64,000 nt of DNA from Halothiobacillus sp. 35-54-62 (GCA_002281295.1 NCFS01000001.1:1-64000), one strand, 5' to 3'; numbered from the stretch's first letter, positions 51,855 through 62,262 are shown. The notes: a model not told the origin generated them from the letters alone. Numbers and translations: made by a program.

Positions 51855-52829
51855 TCAGATTGAGGGTTGGCCGCTGAGTTCCGCTGATTGGATAATTTCT
51901 GCCATCTCGGCCATAAGATTCGTGCGGTGCTCGGTGGGGAAAAAGCGGGTGTTGGTTTGGCTGCGCATCCAGGTGATTTGGCGTTTGGCTAATTGCCGCG
52001 TGGCGGTAATCGCCAATTCGCGCATCGTGGAGGCATCGGTTTGTCCGTCTAAATAATCCCACACTTGCCGGTACCCCACCGCGCGAATGGCGGGCAGAGC
52101 GGGATGCAAATCCCCGCGCGCACGCAAAGCGGCGACTTCGTCGATCAAACCGTCGGCCAGCATGGCATCAAACCGCTGGGCCATCGCGGTGCGCGCATGT
52201 GCCCGCGAGGAAGGCCATAGCCCAAACCGGTGCACCGTTTGGCCATTTAAGGGCGAGATGGGCGGGTTTTCTTGCTGCCATTGGCTCAATGAACGCCCCG
52301 TGGCGCGGTACACCTCGAGCGCCCGGCCAATACGCTGCGGATCATTGGGGTGGACACGCGCGGCCACAATGGGGTCGATTGCTTGCAATTGGGCGTGCAA
52401 AGCCGGCCAACCAAGCCGCTGCGCTTCGCTCGTGACCGCTTCTCGCAGGGCGGGGTCACTCGCGGGCAACTCAGATAACCCGTCCAGCAAGGCCTGAAAA
52501 TACATCATGGTGCCGCCGACCAGCAAGGGCACGCAACCATCCGCCTGCGCTGCGGCAATAGCCGCCAGCGCATCATCGCAAAACGCCCGCACGCAATAAG
52601 GTTCCAGCGGATCACAAATATCCACTAAAGCATGCGGAAATTGCGCCAACACATCAGCCTCAGGCTTGGCCGTGCCGATGTTCATGCCGCGATAAACCAT
52701 CACCGAATCAACACTAATAATGCGCACGGGATAGTGCGCCGCCAACTCAAGTGCGACGGCGGTTTTGCCTGAAGCCGTGGGCCCCAATAAGGCCAGAATG
52801 GGCTGCGATGCTTTTAAGCCTGCGCTCAT
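51855..52829 (-). CDS. miaA: tRNA dimethylallyltransferase
   Basis: Adds dimethylallyl to A37 of tRNAs reading U-starting codons. P-loop LLGPTASGKTAVALELA, then SVDSVMVYRGMNIGTAKP and LVGGTMMYFQALLDGLSELP. 324 residues from ATG 52829, which shares one base with the mutL stop (TAATG). A longer start inside mutL is not needed. Confidence 0.95.
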   Translation of the reverse strand: MSAGLKASQPILALLGPTASGKTAVALELAAHYPVRIISVDSVMVYRGMNIGTAKPEADVLAQFPHALVDICDPLEPYCVRAFCDDALAAIAAAQADGCVPLLVGGTMMYFQALLDGLSELPASDPALREAVTSEAQRLGWPALHAQLQAIDPIVAARVHPNDPQRIGRALEVYRATGRSLSQWQQENPPISPLNGQTVHRFGLWPSSRAHARTAMAQRFDAMLADGLIDEVAALRARGDLHPALPAIRAVGYRQVWDYLDGQTDASTMRELAITATRQLAKRQITWMRSQTNTRFFPTEHRTNLMAEMAEIIQSAELSGQPSI

Positions 52830-54709
52830 TATTGCCCCCGCATAAAAAGCCGATCCAGATCGGTCATCGAGAGCTGCCGCCAAGTGGGCCGGCCATGGTT
52901 GCATTGATCGGCGCGCTCGGTGCGCTCCATATCGCGCAGCAACGCATCCATCTCCGGGCGGGTAAGAATGCGATTGGCCCGCACCGAGCCATGACAGGCC
53001 ATTCGCGACAACACGGCGTTGATCGGCTCAGCCTGCATTGGCTGGGGCTCATCCCACGCAATGGGCGCTTCAATTAAGGCGGCAAACAAGCTGCGCGCCA
53101 AGGCTTCGGCATCGGCATGGCGCAATAACGCGGCCAAGGCGGAGACTCGGATGCGGGTGGGTGCAATGCGCTCTAGCACCACGCCCAATCGCATGAAGGC
53201 GTCTTTGTGCTCGGCGTATTGATCGGCCTCGCGCTCTGACACACTAAAACTCACTGGCAACAGCAAGGGTTGCAGGGTCATTTGTTTGGCGGCGAACGCA
53301 GTTTTCAGCCGCTCATACATAATGCGCTCGGCGGCCGCATGGGCATCTACAATCACAAGCCCCTGTGCGTTTTGAGCCAAAATATACACGCCATGCAAAT
53401 GGGCCACGGCATAACCCAACGGGGGCACGTCGGCCGCCTCATTCTCCGCCACCCCAAACGGGCGGGTTAAGCCGCCATTAGTGTGCGCGCCATAGGCCTG
53501 CGGGCCAGAAAATGGGGAGGAAAGATAGGCCGCTGCCGGTGCGCTGCTGGCGGCAAGTAAATTCAAATAGCCTTGGTTTTGCCCGAAGGCGGCTGCGCGC
53601 GGCGATGAGTTTTGGTGGGCATCAGGGGCTAAATTCAAGTTATCGGGTGCCTGATCACCCCCCCACGCCACCGGCGGCGCCCCGCCCAATGAGCCTGCCG
53701 CCGCATCCACGCCTTGCGCCAAGGCCCGATGCAGCTCTCGAAATAGAAAATCTTGCACCGCCCGCGCATCCCGAAAGCGCACCTCGGCTTTAGTCGGGTG
53801 AACATTCACATCCACCGCGCGCGGATCAAGCGTTAGCGCCAACACATAGGCCGGCTGGCGAGCATGATGCAATACATCGGCATAGGCACGGCGAATGGCA
53901 AAGCCAATCAAGCGATCGCGCACAATGCGGCCATTGCAGAAAAATAATTGTTGATCGGTTGATGCCCGGGCATACGCGGGGTCGGCAATCCAGCCGCTTA
54001 AATTCAAACCCGATGCGGCCGAATCAATCCGGCGCGCTCGGTTCAAAAACTCATCCCCCAGCAGTGCGGCAATGCGCAGGGGCACTTGCGCCGAACGCTG
54101 CTCTGGTGCCACAGGGGGTAAATCAAACACCATTCGGGCTTGATGGGTCAGGGAGAACCCTAAACTTGGGTGCGCCAAAGCAAATCGGCGCATGAGCTGA
54201 TCAATTTGTGCAAATTCAGTGCGATCGGTGCGCATAAATTTGCGTCTGGCGGGCGTGTTATAAAAAAGCTCGGCCACCTCAACGGTGGTGCCTTGGGGGT
54301 GCGCGGCGGGTTTGGGCTCTAAGGATTCAGTGGGGGCAAGGCACCAGCCATGCGGCGCGCCTGCCTGGCGCGAGGTGATGCGCACCCGCGCAATTGAGGC
54401 AATGCTGGCCAGCGCCTCGCCGCGAAAGCCCATGCTCGCCACCGCTTCTAAATCATCCAACGAGCGAATTTTACTGGTGGCATGCGCGGCAAAGGCCAAC
54501 GGCAAATCATCAACACTTAGCCCAACCCCATCATCGCGCACACAAATTAGCTGGGTGCCCGCCGCCTCAATCAACACCTCAATGCGTTGGGCACCGGCAT
54601 CAATCGCATTTTCAACCAATTCTTTAACCACGCTCGCAGGGCGCTCGACCACCTCGCCTGCGGCAATTTGGTTAACAAGGGCAGGAGCAAGACGCGCAAT
54701 GACTGACAT
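52829..54709 (-). CDS. mutL: DNA mismatch repair protein MutL
   Basis: ATPase linking MutS to MutH/UvrD or, in many bacteria, itself a nickase. The N-terminal GHKL domain has VVKELVENAIDAGA, DDGVGL and GFRGEALASIASIA; the linker (about 330-430) is low in complexity; the C-terminal dimerisation domain follows. The endonuclease motif DQHAxxExxxE is replaced by DAHAAAERIMYERLK, which lacks the first acidic-Gln pattern, so nickase activity is doubtful. 626 residues. Confidence 0.95.
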   Translation of the reverse strand: MSVIARLAPALVNQIAAGEVVERPASVVKELVENAIDAGAQRIEVLIEAAGTQLICVRDDGVGLSVDDLPLAFAAHATSKIRSLDDLEAVASMGFRGEALASIASIARVRITSRQAGAPHGWCLAPTESLEPKPAAHPQGTTVEVAELFYNTPARRKFMRTDRTEFAQIDQLMRRFALAHPSLGFSLTHQARMVFDLPPVAPEQRSAQVPLRIAALLGDEFLNRARRIDSAASGLNLSGWIADPAYARASTDQQLFFCNGRIVRDRLIGFAIRRAYADVLHHARQPAYVLALTLDPRAVDVNVHPTKAEVRFRDARAVQDFLFRELHRALAQGVDAAAGSLGGAPPVAWGGDQAPDNLNLAPDAHQNSSPRAAAFGQNQGYLNLLAASSAPAAAYLSSPFSGPQAYGAHTNGGLTRPFGVAENEAADVPPLGYAVAHLHGVYILAQNAQGLVIVDAHAAAERIMYERLKTAFAAKQMTLQPLLLPVSFSVSEREADQYAEHKDAFMRLGVVLERIAPTRIRVSALAALLRHADAEALARSLFAALIEAPIAWDEPQPMQAEPINAVLSRMACHGSVRANRILTRPEMDALLRDMERTERADQCNHGRPTWRQLSMTDLDRLFMRGQ

Positions 54710-54811
54710 GGAGTTCCGAGAAAATAAAGCGAAGCCCGCATTTTCACCGCCCGAGCCGATAAAAACAAATGAACGCGGGCAATCAACAAAAGAATCCAGC
54801 TAAAAATCGCT

Positions 54812-54850
54812 CAATAAAAAACGCGCGACAAACCTGCCGCGCGTTTTATT
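54812..54850 (-). terminator. Terminator after amiC
   Basis: AAAACGCGCG / CGCGCGTTTT, a perfect 10-bp stem with an 11-base loop and A/T runs on both sides, so it may act in both directions. It separates amiC from mutL. Confidence 0.9.
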
Positions 54851-54875
54851 TCAATAGATTTGATCAGAGGTTCCC

Positions 54876-56096
54876 TCAGAGCATCGCGTAATGGGTTCCC
54901 TCTGGCGCGCGCGAGGCGTAGTAGGTGTTAATGCCATCCAAAATGGAACGGGCAATTTCAGTTTGATATTTAGCCGTGCGCAACCGCGCTTCTTCTTCGG
55001 GATTACTGATAAACGCGCTTTCGACCAAAATCGAGGGAATATCGGGCGATTTAAGCACCACAAAGCCAGCCTGTTGCACCCGCTTGGAATGCAAATCAGC
55101 GATATCACCGATTTGCCCCAGCACGCGGTGGGCAAAATCTAAACTATTTTCCAGCGTTTTGGTTTGCGATAAATCCAACAACACGGATGCGACATCTTGA
55201 TCATGATCGGAAATAGAGGCGCCACCGACAAAATCCGCCTCGTTCTCACGATTTGCCATCCAGCGTGCCGCCTCGGATGTGGCACCGTGTTGACTCAAGC
55301 AAAATACCGACGCCCCGCGCGCGGAGGTGACCCTAAACGCATCCGAATGCACCGAAATAAACAAATCAGCTTTGGCATTGCGGGCAATCGCCGTGCGGCC
55401 GCGCAAATGAATAAATTTATCTGAATCGCGGGTCATTACTGGCCGCAACCCAGGTGCTGCGGCCACCATATCCCGCAAACGTCGGCTAATATCGAGCACG
55501 ATATGTTTTTCTTTCGTACCGCGATAACCCACCGCCCCCGGATCTTTACCGCCGTGCCCCGGATCAATCGCCACCACCAATTCACGGAACGTGCGGCCGG
55601 TTTGAATTTTGGGTTTGCTTTCAGGATCAGCGGCTTCTTTGGCAACTAACGTGACCGCTTTATCGTGCGGTAAATCAACAACGAGACGATAACCCATGCC
55701 ATCACTAGGCGGCAAAAGCACCAAGCGCGGCTTAATCATGGCTTTCAAATCAAAGACTAAACGCAGGTTGGTGCCATCTTGAATGCCCACCCGCAAGCCC
55801 TTAACCACCGAGCTTTCAACTGCGGGCGGAATGCTTAAATGCTGGGCTTGCGTGCCGGTTAAATCCACCACAAAACGCGGCGGGTTCTCAATGCCGAAGC
55901 TTTTGAAATCAACCGGCCCATTCAAATTAAATACGTAGCGGGTGTAATCCGGCTGGGATGACGTTTGCACGGCATTCACAAAACGCGCGGCCCACACCGT
56001 TTCAGGGGCGACCAAGCCGAACACAGCTGAGCTCCCGCCTAACACGGCGCCCATAAATTTGCGACGATCCCAAGGGCTCGAGGAATTATCAAACAT
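54876..56096 (-). CDS. amiC: N-acetylmuramoyl-L-alanine amidase with Tat signal (AmiC-like)
   Basis: Cleaves septal peptidoglycan during daughter-cell separation. The N-terminus DRRKFMGAVLGGSSAVFGLVA has a twin-arginine motif, as in E. coli AmiC, so export is probably through Tat. An AMIN domain (about 45-150) is followed by Amidase_3 (about 168-395), with the zinc motifs VAIDPGHGGKDPGA, the Glu in KEKHIVLD, and SVHSDAF. 406 residues, close to AmiC (417). Confidence 0.92.
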   Translation of the reverse strand: MFDNSSSPWDRRKFMGAVLGGSSAVFGLVAPETVWAARFVNAVQTSSQPDYTRYVFNLNGPVDFKSFGIENPPRFVVDLTGTQAQHLSIPPAVESSVVKGLRVGIQDGTNLRLVFDLKAMIKPRLVLLPPSDGMGYRLVVDLPHDKAVTLVAKEAADPESKPKIQTGRTFRELVVAIDPGHGGKDPGAVGYRGTKEKHIVLDISRRLRDMVAAAPGLRPVMTRDSDKFIHLRGRTAIARNAKADLFISVHSDAFRVTSARGASVFCLSQHGATSEAARWMANRENEADFVGGASISDHDQDVASVLLDLSQTKTLENSLDFAHRVLGQIGDIADLHSKRVQQAGFVVLKSPDIPSILVESAFISNPEEEARLRTAKYQTEIARSILDGINTYYASRAPEGTHYAML

Positions 56097-56535
56097 GATT
56101 TAACCCTCATCTATTCAATCCATTCAATTCGCTGCAACTGTTCAGGCGAATTACTGGAGTACATTTTGTAGCGCAAAAGACTTTTTCTCAAGCTTTCTAA
56201 TTAGATAGCGCGCTAACCTAAAGCTAAAACTAGACAAAAACTTAAAACCAATCCACAGCAGCTCGGCGATCAAAACAAGATAAACCACTACATATTGCGG
56301 TTTTTCACAAAGACAACGCCCGTAGGACAAATGGACAATTTTAAGCAATATGATCCCAAAGCAGGCCGTTCGACCGCCCTGCCCCGTCCGCTGTTGCGCG
56401 ATTGACCCGCTGCGCAAAGCCACGCTAAAAATCGCCCGCACTCGTTTAAATGCCAATTTGAATGCAAAAAAAACGCCCCGAACTTCGGGGCGTTTGGTCA
56501 AAACCAGTTTAGGTTTTAGTGTGCCATCAAGGCGT
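56097..56535. other. Intergenic region between groL and amiC
   Basis: About 440 bp, AT-rich between 56150 and 56350. A minus-strand frame of 116 codons exists, but it starts with TTG inside the groL terminator and has no family resemblance, so I do not call it. The amiC promoter must lie here. Confidence 0.55.
56465..56495 (-). terminator. Terminator after groL
   Basis: AAACGCCCCGAA / TTCGGGGCGTTT, 12 matching bases on each side, with an A8 run on the left; on the minus strand a hairpin with a U tract, 40-70 bp past the groL stop. Confidence 0.92.
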
Positions 56536-58191
<1,656 letters not shown>

Positions 58192-58209
58192 TTAGTAAAT
58201 TAAAGGGCA

Positions 58210-58500
58210 TTAGCCTTCGATAACGGCGAGCAGGTCGTCTTCGCCCATCATCAGAAGCTCTTCGCCATCCACTTTAACTTTCGTGCCGGCGTATTGGTTA
58301 AACAATATGTTGTCGCCAACTTTCACACCCATGGGGCGAATTTCGCCTTTCTCATTGCTCTTGCCAGGGCCTGCGGCAACCACTTCACCCCGGTTGGGTT
58401 TTTCGGCGGCCGAATCGGGTAACACAATACCGAAGGCAGTTTTGCGCTCTTCTTCGACACGCTTAACTAATACGCGGTCGTGCAGGGGACGAATTTTCAT
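58210..58500 (-). CDS. groS: Co-chaperonin GroES
   Basis: 10-kDa lid of GroEL. The sequence [21 protein letters not shown]..., with the mobile loop around [10 protein letters not shown], is typical. 96 residues from ATG 58500; earlier in-frame starts would add atypical sequence. First gene of groESL. Confidence 0.97.
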   Translation of the reverse strand: MKIRPLHDRVLVKRVEEERKTAFGIVLPDSAAEKPNRGEVVAAGPGKSNEKGEIRPMGVKVGDNILFNQYAGTKVKVDGEELLMMGEDDLLAVIEG

Positions 58501-58583
58501 TATGATCACTCCAAAATGATTGCAGTTAAGAATTAGCGCATCCGTCAAATCAACCAATGCGCGCCAGATAACGAACCCCATTC

Positions 58584-58609
58584 ATGGGGGTAGGTGTTTT
58601 TTTTTCAAG
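58584..58609 (-). promoter_or_regulatory. groS: RpoH (sigma-32) promoter of groESL
   Basis: CTTGAA (58609-58604) and CCCCAT (58589-58584) are exact matches to the heat-shock consensus, 14 bp apart on the minus strand. The -10 box lies 84 bp before the groS ATG. Confidence 0.8.
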
Positions 58610-58702
58610 AGCCCAAAAACCGATAAAATTGCTGCGCAATTCATAAAAACTTCACGATATACTTCGAACCATGGCTTCTCGTCCCTCACTCAAGGAATTT
58701 CC

Positions 58703-59971
58703 ATGCCAGCTCTGCCCACTTTTGAAAAAATCCATGTACCACAAGGCGAGCGCATCGTCGCTCATCCTGATGGCTCGCTCACCGTGCCCGACCACCCCAT
58801 CATCCCCTTCATTGAGGGCGATGGCATCGGCATCGACATCACCCCCGTTATGATCAAAGTCGTGGATGCAGCCGTCGCCAAAGCCTACGATGGCAGCAAG
58901 AAAATCGCTTGGATGGAAATTTATGCCGGCGAAAAGGCCGCCACCGTGTATGAAACCGATAAAAGCGGCTTGCCGGCCGAAACTATGGCTGCCGTGCGGG
59001 ATTTTGTTGTTTCCATTAAAGGCCCGCTGACCACGCCCGTGGGTGGCGGCATTCGCTCGCTGAATGTAGCCCTGCGCCAACAGCTCGATTTATACGTCTG
59101 CCTGCGCCCGGTGCGCTACTTTAAAGGCACGCCCAGCCCGCTCAAGCACCCAGAAAAAACCGAAATGGTCATCTTTCGCGAAAACTCCGAAGACATTTAC
59201 GCGGGGATTGAATGGGCGGCGGGCACGCCCGAAGTCAAAAAAGTCATCGATTTTTTGCAAAACGAGATGGGCGTAAAAAAAATCCGCTTCCCCGAAAGCT
59301 CGGGCATCGGCATCAAACCCGTCTCGCGCGAGGGCACCGAGCGGCTGGTGCGCAAAGCCATGGAATATGTCATCGACAACGACCGAAGCTCGCTCACCCT
59401 CGTGCATAAAGGCAACATCATGAAGTTCACCGAAGGCGGCTTCAAGCAATGGGGCTACGACTTGGTGAAAAAAGAATTCGGCGCCGTTGAAATTGGCGGC
59501 GGCTGGCACAAATGCACCAACCCAAAAACCGGCCGCGAAATCATCATCAAAGACGGCATTGCCGATGCCTTCTTGCAGCAAATTTTACTCAAACCCGAAG
59601 ACTATGACGTGGTGGCCACCTTAAACCTCAACGGCGATTACATCTCCGATGCGCTGGCAGCCCAAGTGGGCGGCATCGGCATCGCCCCCGGCGCAAACTT
59701 ATCCGACACTGTCGCCATGTTTGAAGCCACCCACGGCACCGCCCCCGATATCGCCGGCAAAAACTTAGCCAATCCGGCTTCGATTATCTTGTCCGCCGAG
59801 ATGATGCTGCGCCATATGGGCTGGATAAAAGCCGCCGACCTCATCATCAAAGGCGTAGAAGGTGCCATTCTCGGCAAAAAAGTCACCGGCGATTTTGCCC
59901 GCCTAATGGATGACGCCACCCAAGTCGGCAGTGATGCCTTCGGCGATGAAATGATCCATCACATGGGCTAA
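58703..59971 (+). CDS. icd: Isocitrate dehydrogenase (NADP)
   Basis: Oxidative decarboxylation of isocitrate to 2-oxoglutarate. Motifs: [15 protein letters not shown], the phosphorylatable loop [22 protein letters not shown], and [15 protein letters not shown]. 422 residues from ATG 58703 with AAGGA upstream; E. coli Icd has 416. It is divergent from groESL. In an autotroph it supplies 2-oxoglutarate for ammonia assimilation. Confidence 0.95.
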   Translation: MPALPTFEKIHVPQGERIVAHPDGSLTVPDHPIIPFIEGDGIGIDITPVMIKVVDAAVAKAYDGSKKIAWMEIYAGEKAATVYETDKSGLPAETMAAVRDFVVSIKGPLTTPVGGGIRSLNVALRQQLDLYVCLRPVRYFKGTPSPLKHPEKTEMVIFRENSEDIYAGIEWAAGTPEVKKVIDFLQNEMGVKKIRFPESSGIGIKPVSREGTERLVRKAMEYVIDNDRSSLTLVHKGNIMKFTEGGFKQWGYDLVKKEFGAVEIGGGWHKCTNPKTGREIIIKDGIADAFLQQILLKPEDYDVVATLNLNGDYISDALAAQVGGIGIAPGANLSDTVAMFEATHGTAPDIAGKNLANPASIILSAEMMLRHMGWIKAADLIIKGVEGAILGKKVTGDFARLMDDATQVGSDAFGDEMIHHMG

Positions 59972-59990
59972 ACCCAATCACACCAAACAC

Positions 59991-60017
59991 AAAAGCCCGC
60001 CAACTGCGGGCTTTTTT
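59991..60017 (+). terminator. Terminator after icd
   Basis: AAAAGCCCGC / GCGGGCTTTT stem with a CAACT loop, then T6, 20 bp past the stop. Confidence 0.93.
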
Positions 60018-60054
60018 CATCTAAGCTTTACAAAAACCAATAGGAAAATCACCC

Positions 60055-60243
60055 GTGGATATTCAGCCCGAAGTGCAAGTGCAATGCCCCTACTGCTGGG
60101 AAACCATCGATCTTTTACTCGACGCCAGCGCCGGCGCGCAAGACTATGTTGAAGATTGCTCGGTATGCTGCCGGCCAATCATCGTACATACCTCCTTTGC
60201 ATTCGATGAGCCCGAGGTATGGGTCGAACCCGAAATGGATTAA
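60055..60243 (+). CDS. CPXCG-type cysteine-rich small protein
   Basis: 62 residues with two cysteine pairs, CPYC at 11-14 and CSVC at 35-38 plus Cys39, likely binding one zinc. The acidic rest ([12 protein letters not shown]) and the order CPYC...[13 protein letters not shown] fit the CPXCG family of unknown function. The start is a GTG with TAGGA upstream. Confidence 0.85.
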   Translation: MDIQPEVQVQCPYCWETIDLLLDASAGAQDYVEDCSVCCRPIIVHTSFAFDEPEVWVEPEMD

Positions 60244-60302
60244 CCCACCCAACCACAGCCCCAATTTAGCCCGCCCCCGCACTGTGATAGCATGCACCGC
60301 AC

Positions 60303-60379
60303 GTCTACGTAGCTCAGTTGGATAGAGCGAGCCCCTCCTAAGGGCTAGGTCGGGGGTTCAATTCCCTCCGTGGACACCA
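60303..60379 (+). tRNA. tRNA-Arg (anticodon CCT)
   Basis: Acceptor GTCTACG / CGTGGAC (one G-T pair), D-arm GCTC/GAGC with A20, anticodon stem AGCCC/GGGCT around loop CTCCTAA (anticodon CCT, reads AGG), T-arm GGGGGTTCAATTCCCTC, and encoded CCA. It stands at the left edge of the accessory patch, a frequent integration target. Confidence 0.96.
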
Positions 60380-60508
60380 AATATAACAACAACTTAAACA
60401 AAAACACCTCCTAGTTAGTGCCGTAAAATACCGTGATTTTTTGTACCTTTTTGCGGTCATTTGTACCCGAATTGTTCACGCCTACTTTTACCATCCTTTC
60501 ACTGATGG
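60380..60508. other. tRNA-Arg downstream flank
   Basis: No gene. Two TTGTACC motifs lie in direct orientation about 22 bp apart near 60436-60466, of the kind seen beside integrated elements. No second copy of the tRNA 3' end was found by eye. Confidence 0.4.
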
Positions 60509-60961
60509 TTGAGAAGTTCACCGTTGGTGATCTTCGTTCTAGGACTGGTGTTGGTGTGGGTTAGCACCCCCTTTACTCTAAAACGGGGGGCTGTGCGCCG
60601 AGCGGCATGGCGGCAGTTTTTAATTGGGCTGGGTTCCTATCGCCACCCATTCCGGTTCTTAATTGCCGGGGTCGTTTTCTTGAAGGTGGCCAATATTTGC
60701 GAAGGTGTCCACGCTATTTTGTCTGCTCATGTTCGGGGGTTGTGGGCACTGCCCAATAGTTTTTTTGGTTTTCCCGAACTCGCTGATTGTTATTTGCACG
60801 CCTGCTTTTTTTCGTGCGCGGTGCATGGTGCGCTATTGTTCGTTTCAGCCATTGCAAAGCCTCCCTTTGCGTTGTGGTTAGAAGCCCGCCAGCGTTTGCC
60901 CCGTTGGCGGGTTTTGTTTTATGGGGTCGCGGCCTTGCCTAGCGTTTCCGCTGCCCACTGA
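60509..60961 (+). CDS. Hypothetical membrane protein
   Basis: 150 codons from a TTG start, with hydrophobic stretches (PLVIFVLGLVLVWVSTPF; FLIAGVVFLKVAN; FFSCAVHGALLFVSAIA). I recognise no family. A strong terminator-like hairpin lies inside its last 25 codons, and its end overlaps hicB by 43 bp, so the true end or the gene itself is doubtful. It may be a decayed gene that lost its stop codon. Confidence 0.4.
   Translation: MRSSPLVIFVLGLVLVWVSTPFTLKRGAVRRAAWRQFLIGLGSYRHPFRFLIAGVVFLKVANICEGVHAILSAHVRGLWALPNSFFGFPELADCYLHACFFSCAVHGALLFVSAIAKPPFALWLEARQRLPRWRVLFYGVAALPSVSAAH
60885..60920 (+). terminator. Strong plus-strand terminator inside the accessory patch
   Basis: CCCGCCAGCG / CGTTGGCGGG forms a 10-bp stem (one G-T pair) with a 7-base loop, followed by TTTTGTTTT. 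The T tract overlaps the hicB stop codon on the other strand. Confidence 0.75.
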
Positions 60962-61251
60962 TTCAGGCTTTTACCCGAGGCTTGCGCGGCCATCAGTGCG
61001 GCGCGGTGTACCTCTTGCGGGATGCGTAACATGAGTTTGCCGCTGGCGGGTTTTTCGGGGGCTTTGCCGATCTTCGCGCAGGTGTCTAAATAATCATCCA
61101 CGGCCTCTATAAATGCGGCGCGTAAATCGTTCACGGTGTCGGCATGAAAGCCCACCACGTCAGAAACGCCCAACAAACGGCCAACAAATAGATTATCTCG
61201 ATCATCAAATTCAACTCGGGCGGTATACCCGTTATAAGTCATGCTGTTCAT
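60919..61251 (-). CDS. hicB: HicB-family antitoxin
   Basis: 110 residues. The N-terminal HicB-like domain (MTYNGYTARVEFDDRDNLFVGRLLG) is a partial RNase-H fold; the C-terminal part (GKLMLRIPQEVHRAALMAAQASGKSLNQWAAETL) is a ribbon-helix-helix/Arc-type DNA-binding region. Such antitoxins bind HicA and repress the operon. The ATG at 61251 overlaps the hicA end (ATGA). It is intact while its toxin gene is broken. Confidence 0.9.
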   Translation of the reverse strand: MNSMTYNGYTARVEFDDRDNLFVGRLLGVSDVVGFHADTVNDLRAAFIEAVDDYLDTCAKIGKAPEKPASGKLMLRIPQEVHRAALMAAQASGKSLNQWAAETLGKAATP

Positions 61252-61502
61252 GGGGGCACTCCAATCAGGGTTAAAAATGAACGCGCATCCTCCACTTGGT
61301 AGGGCTTGGCTTCTTTCTCTGGGTGTGGGCGGTGGAATGTGGCGATATGTTCACCCTAGGCAAACCGTACCCGTGAACCGCGCCCCTCAATCACCACGCT
61401 ACCCGCTTCAATCAATAGCGCCTCAATGCGCACCCATTCAAGTGTTCGCGTGGTGGGCTTGCTAAATATCGTTTCTAGCGTTTTGCGGTGTTTGCTGCTC
61501 AT
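61248..61502 (-). pseudogene. hicA: HicA-family toxin gene with an in-frame amber codon
   Basis: The frame reads MSSKHRKTLETIFSKPTTRT...EGRGSRVRFA (48 codons), then TAG at 61358-61356, then GEHIATFHRPHPEKEAKPYQ...FLTLIGVPP up to TGA 61250-61248. Both halves match one HicA subfamily, whose members read through this point with an amino acid (often Lys), so one base change is enough. The total of 85 codons is the family length. HicA toxins cleave mRNA; this one is probably inactive unless TAG is read through. It starts 4 bp after the integrase stump ends. Confidence 0.85.
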
Positions 61503-61506
61503 GGTT

Positions 61507-61737
61507 TTATGATAGCGCTATGTGGGTGTAGCGCATCAGGCTCCGCAAATCCTTGTGCCCTGTAAGCTTGGCTAATTCAATAGGACTAGCCCCGCTTTTG
61601 AGCATCAATGACGCGAAATTATGACGCAAGTCATGCCAGCGGAAACCCGTGATACCCGCCCGCTTTAGCGCAGTTTCCCACGGCTTGCGCAGGTCTAGGG
61701 GCTGATAAATGTTGTGCCACCCCGGAAACGCCAAGCG
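61507..61737 (-). pseudogene. Tyrosine recombinase (phage integrase) C-terminal remnant
   Basis: About 76 codons survive: FPGWHNIYQPLDLRKPWETALKRAGI, then the catalytic HDLRH, LTGH and the nucleophile Tyr in MRYTH. It ends at HIALS followed by TAA, shorter than usual. The N-terminal two thirds are missing; the sequence further upstream no longer looks like an integrase. The remnant supports a former mobile element next to tRNA-Arg. Confidence 0.85.
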
Positions 61738-61784
61738 AACACAAATACCAAGCACGGGTGATTGCCTTGCAAATCGAGCAGACA

Positions 61785-61961
61785 ATGAAAGCGCAGCACC
61801 CCAACAAAACCACGATGGCCAAACGCACGAATACCCGTCAGTCATCCCTGAACCGCCTGCTGGATACCGAAGATACCAGCCTGACCCTGACCACACGGGC
61901 TCTTGCCACCGAAGCCTTGGGCAAGTCCAATCGATTTAAACTGGTTGACATCGCACGGTAA
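61785..61961 (+). CDS. Small hypothetical protein of the accessory patch
   Basis: About 58 codons (or 49 from ATG 61815). KRTNTRQSSLNRLLDTEDTS...ATEALGKSNRFKLVDIAR is hydrophilic, with CTG-rich codon choice unlike its neighbours. No Shine-Dalgarno site is clear and no family is recognised. It may be a gene fragment from the same element. Confidence 0.3.
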   Translation: MKAQHPNKTTMAKRTNTRQSSLNRLLDTEDTSLTLTTRALATEALGKSNRFKLVDIAR

Positions 61962-61998
61962 GCGCCAACTTAAAGGATTCTATCGATTTCTTGGGGCG

Positions 61999-62021
61999 AA
62001 AAAAAACCGCACGAGGCGGGT
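61999..62021 (-). terminator. Possible terminator after tRNA-Val
   Basis: On the minus strand a CCGC/GCGG-based hairpin with a U8 run follows the tRNA 3' end by about 4 bp. The stem is short and imperfect. Confidence 0.5.
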
Positions 62022-62024
62022 TAT

Positions 62025-62099
62025 TGGTAGCCGCGAGTGGGATCGAACCACCGACCACCACCATGTCAAGGTGATGCTCTACCACTGAGCTACGCGACT
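62025..62099 (-). tRNA. tRNA-Val (anticodon GAC)
   Basis: Acceptor AGTCGCG / CGCGGCT (one G-T pair), D-arm GCTC/GAGC, anticodon stem TCACC/GGTGG around TTGACAT (anticodon GAC, reads GTC), T-arm with GGTTCGATCC, and encoded CCA. Right border of the accessory patch. Confidence 0.95.
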
Positions 62100-62262
62100 A
62101 AATTGAGAGGGGCATTTTACAGGCGGTTTAGCTTCAGTCAAGCCAAACCTTATTTTGAGGCCATTTTGCCCCACAGCGCACGACGAAAAAACAGTGTACC
62201 TGTCCACGGCCAGATTATGGGCATGAGTGGCTTTCGCAGGCCTGCCCTGCTGAAATGGCTTT

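Noticed and set aside
56151-56501. 116-codon frame on the minus strand between amiC and groL
   Set aside because: Starts with TTG inside the groL terminator, has no family resemblance and no ribosome binding site.
58658-58663. TATACT as the -10 box of an icd promoter
   Set aside because: No acceptable -35 box at 16-18 bp; the nearest TTGCTG is 23 bp away.
60880-60925. Integron attC site at the hicB end
   Set aside because: GTTAGA is near the hairpin, but a matching RYYYAAC core on the other side is missing and no integrase of the integron type is present; an ordinary terminator explains the hairpin.
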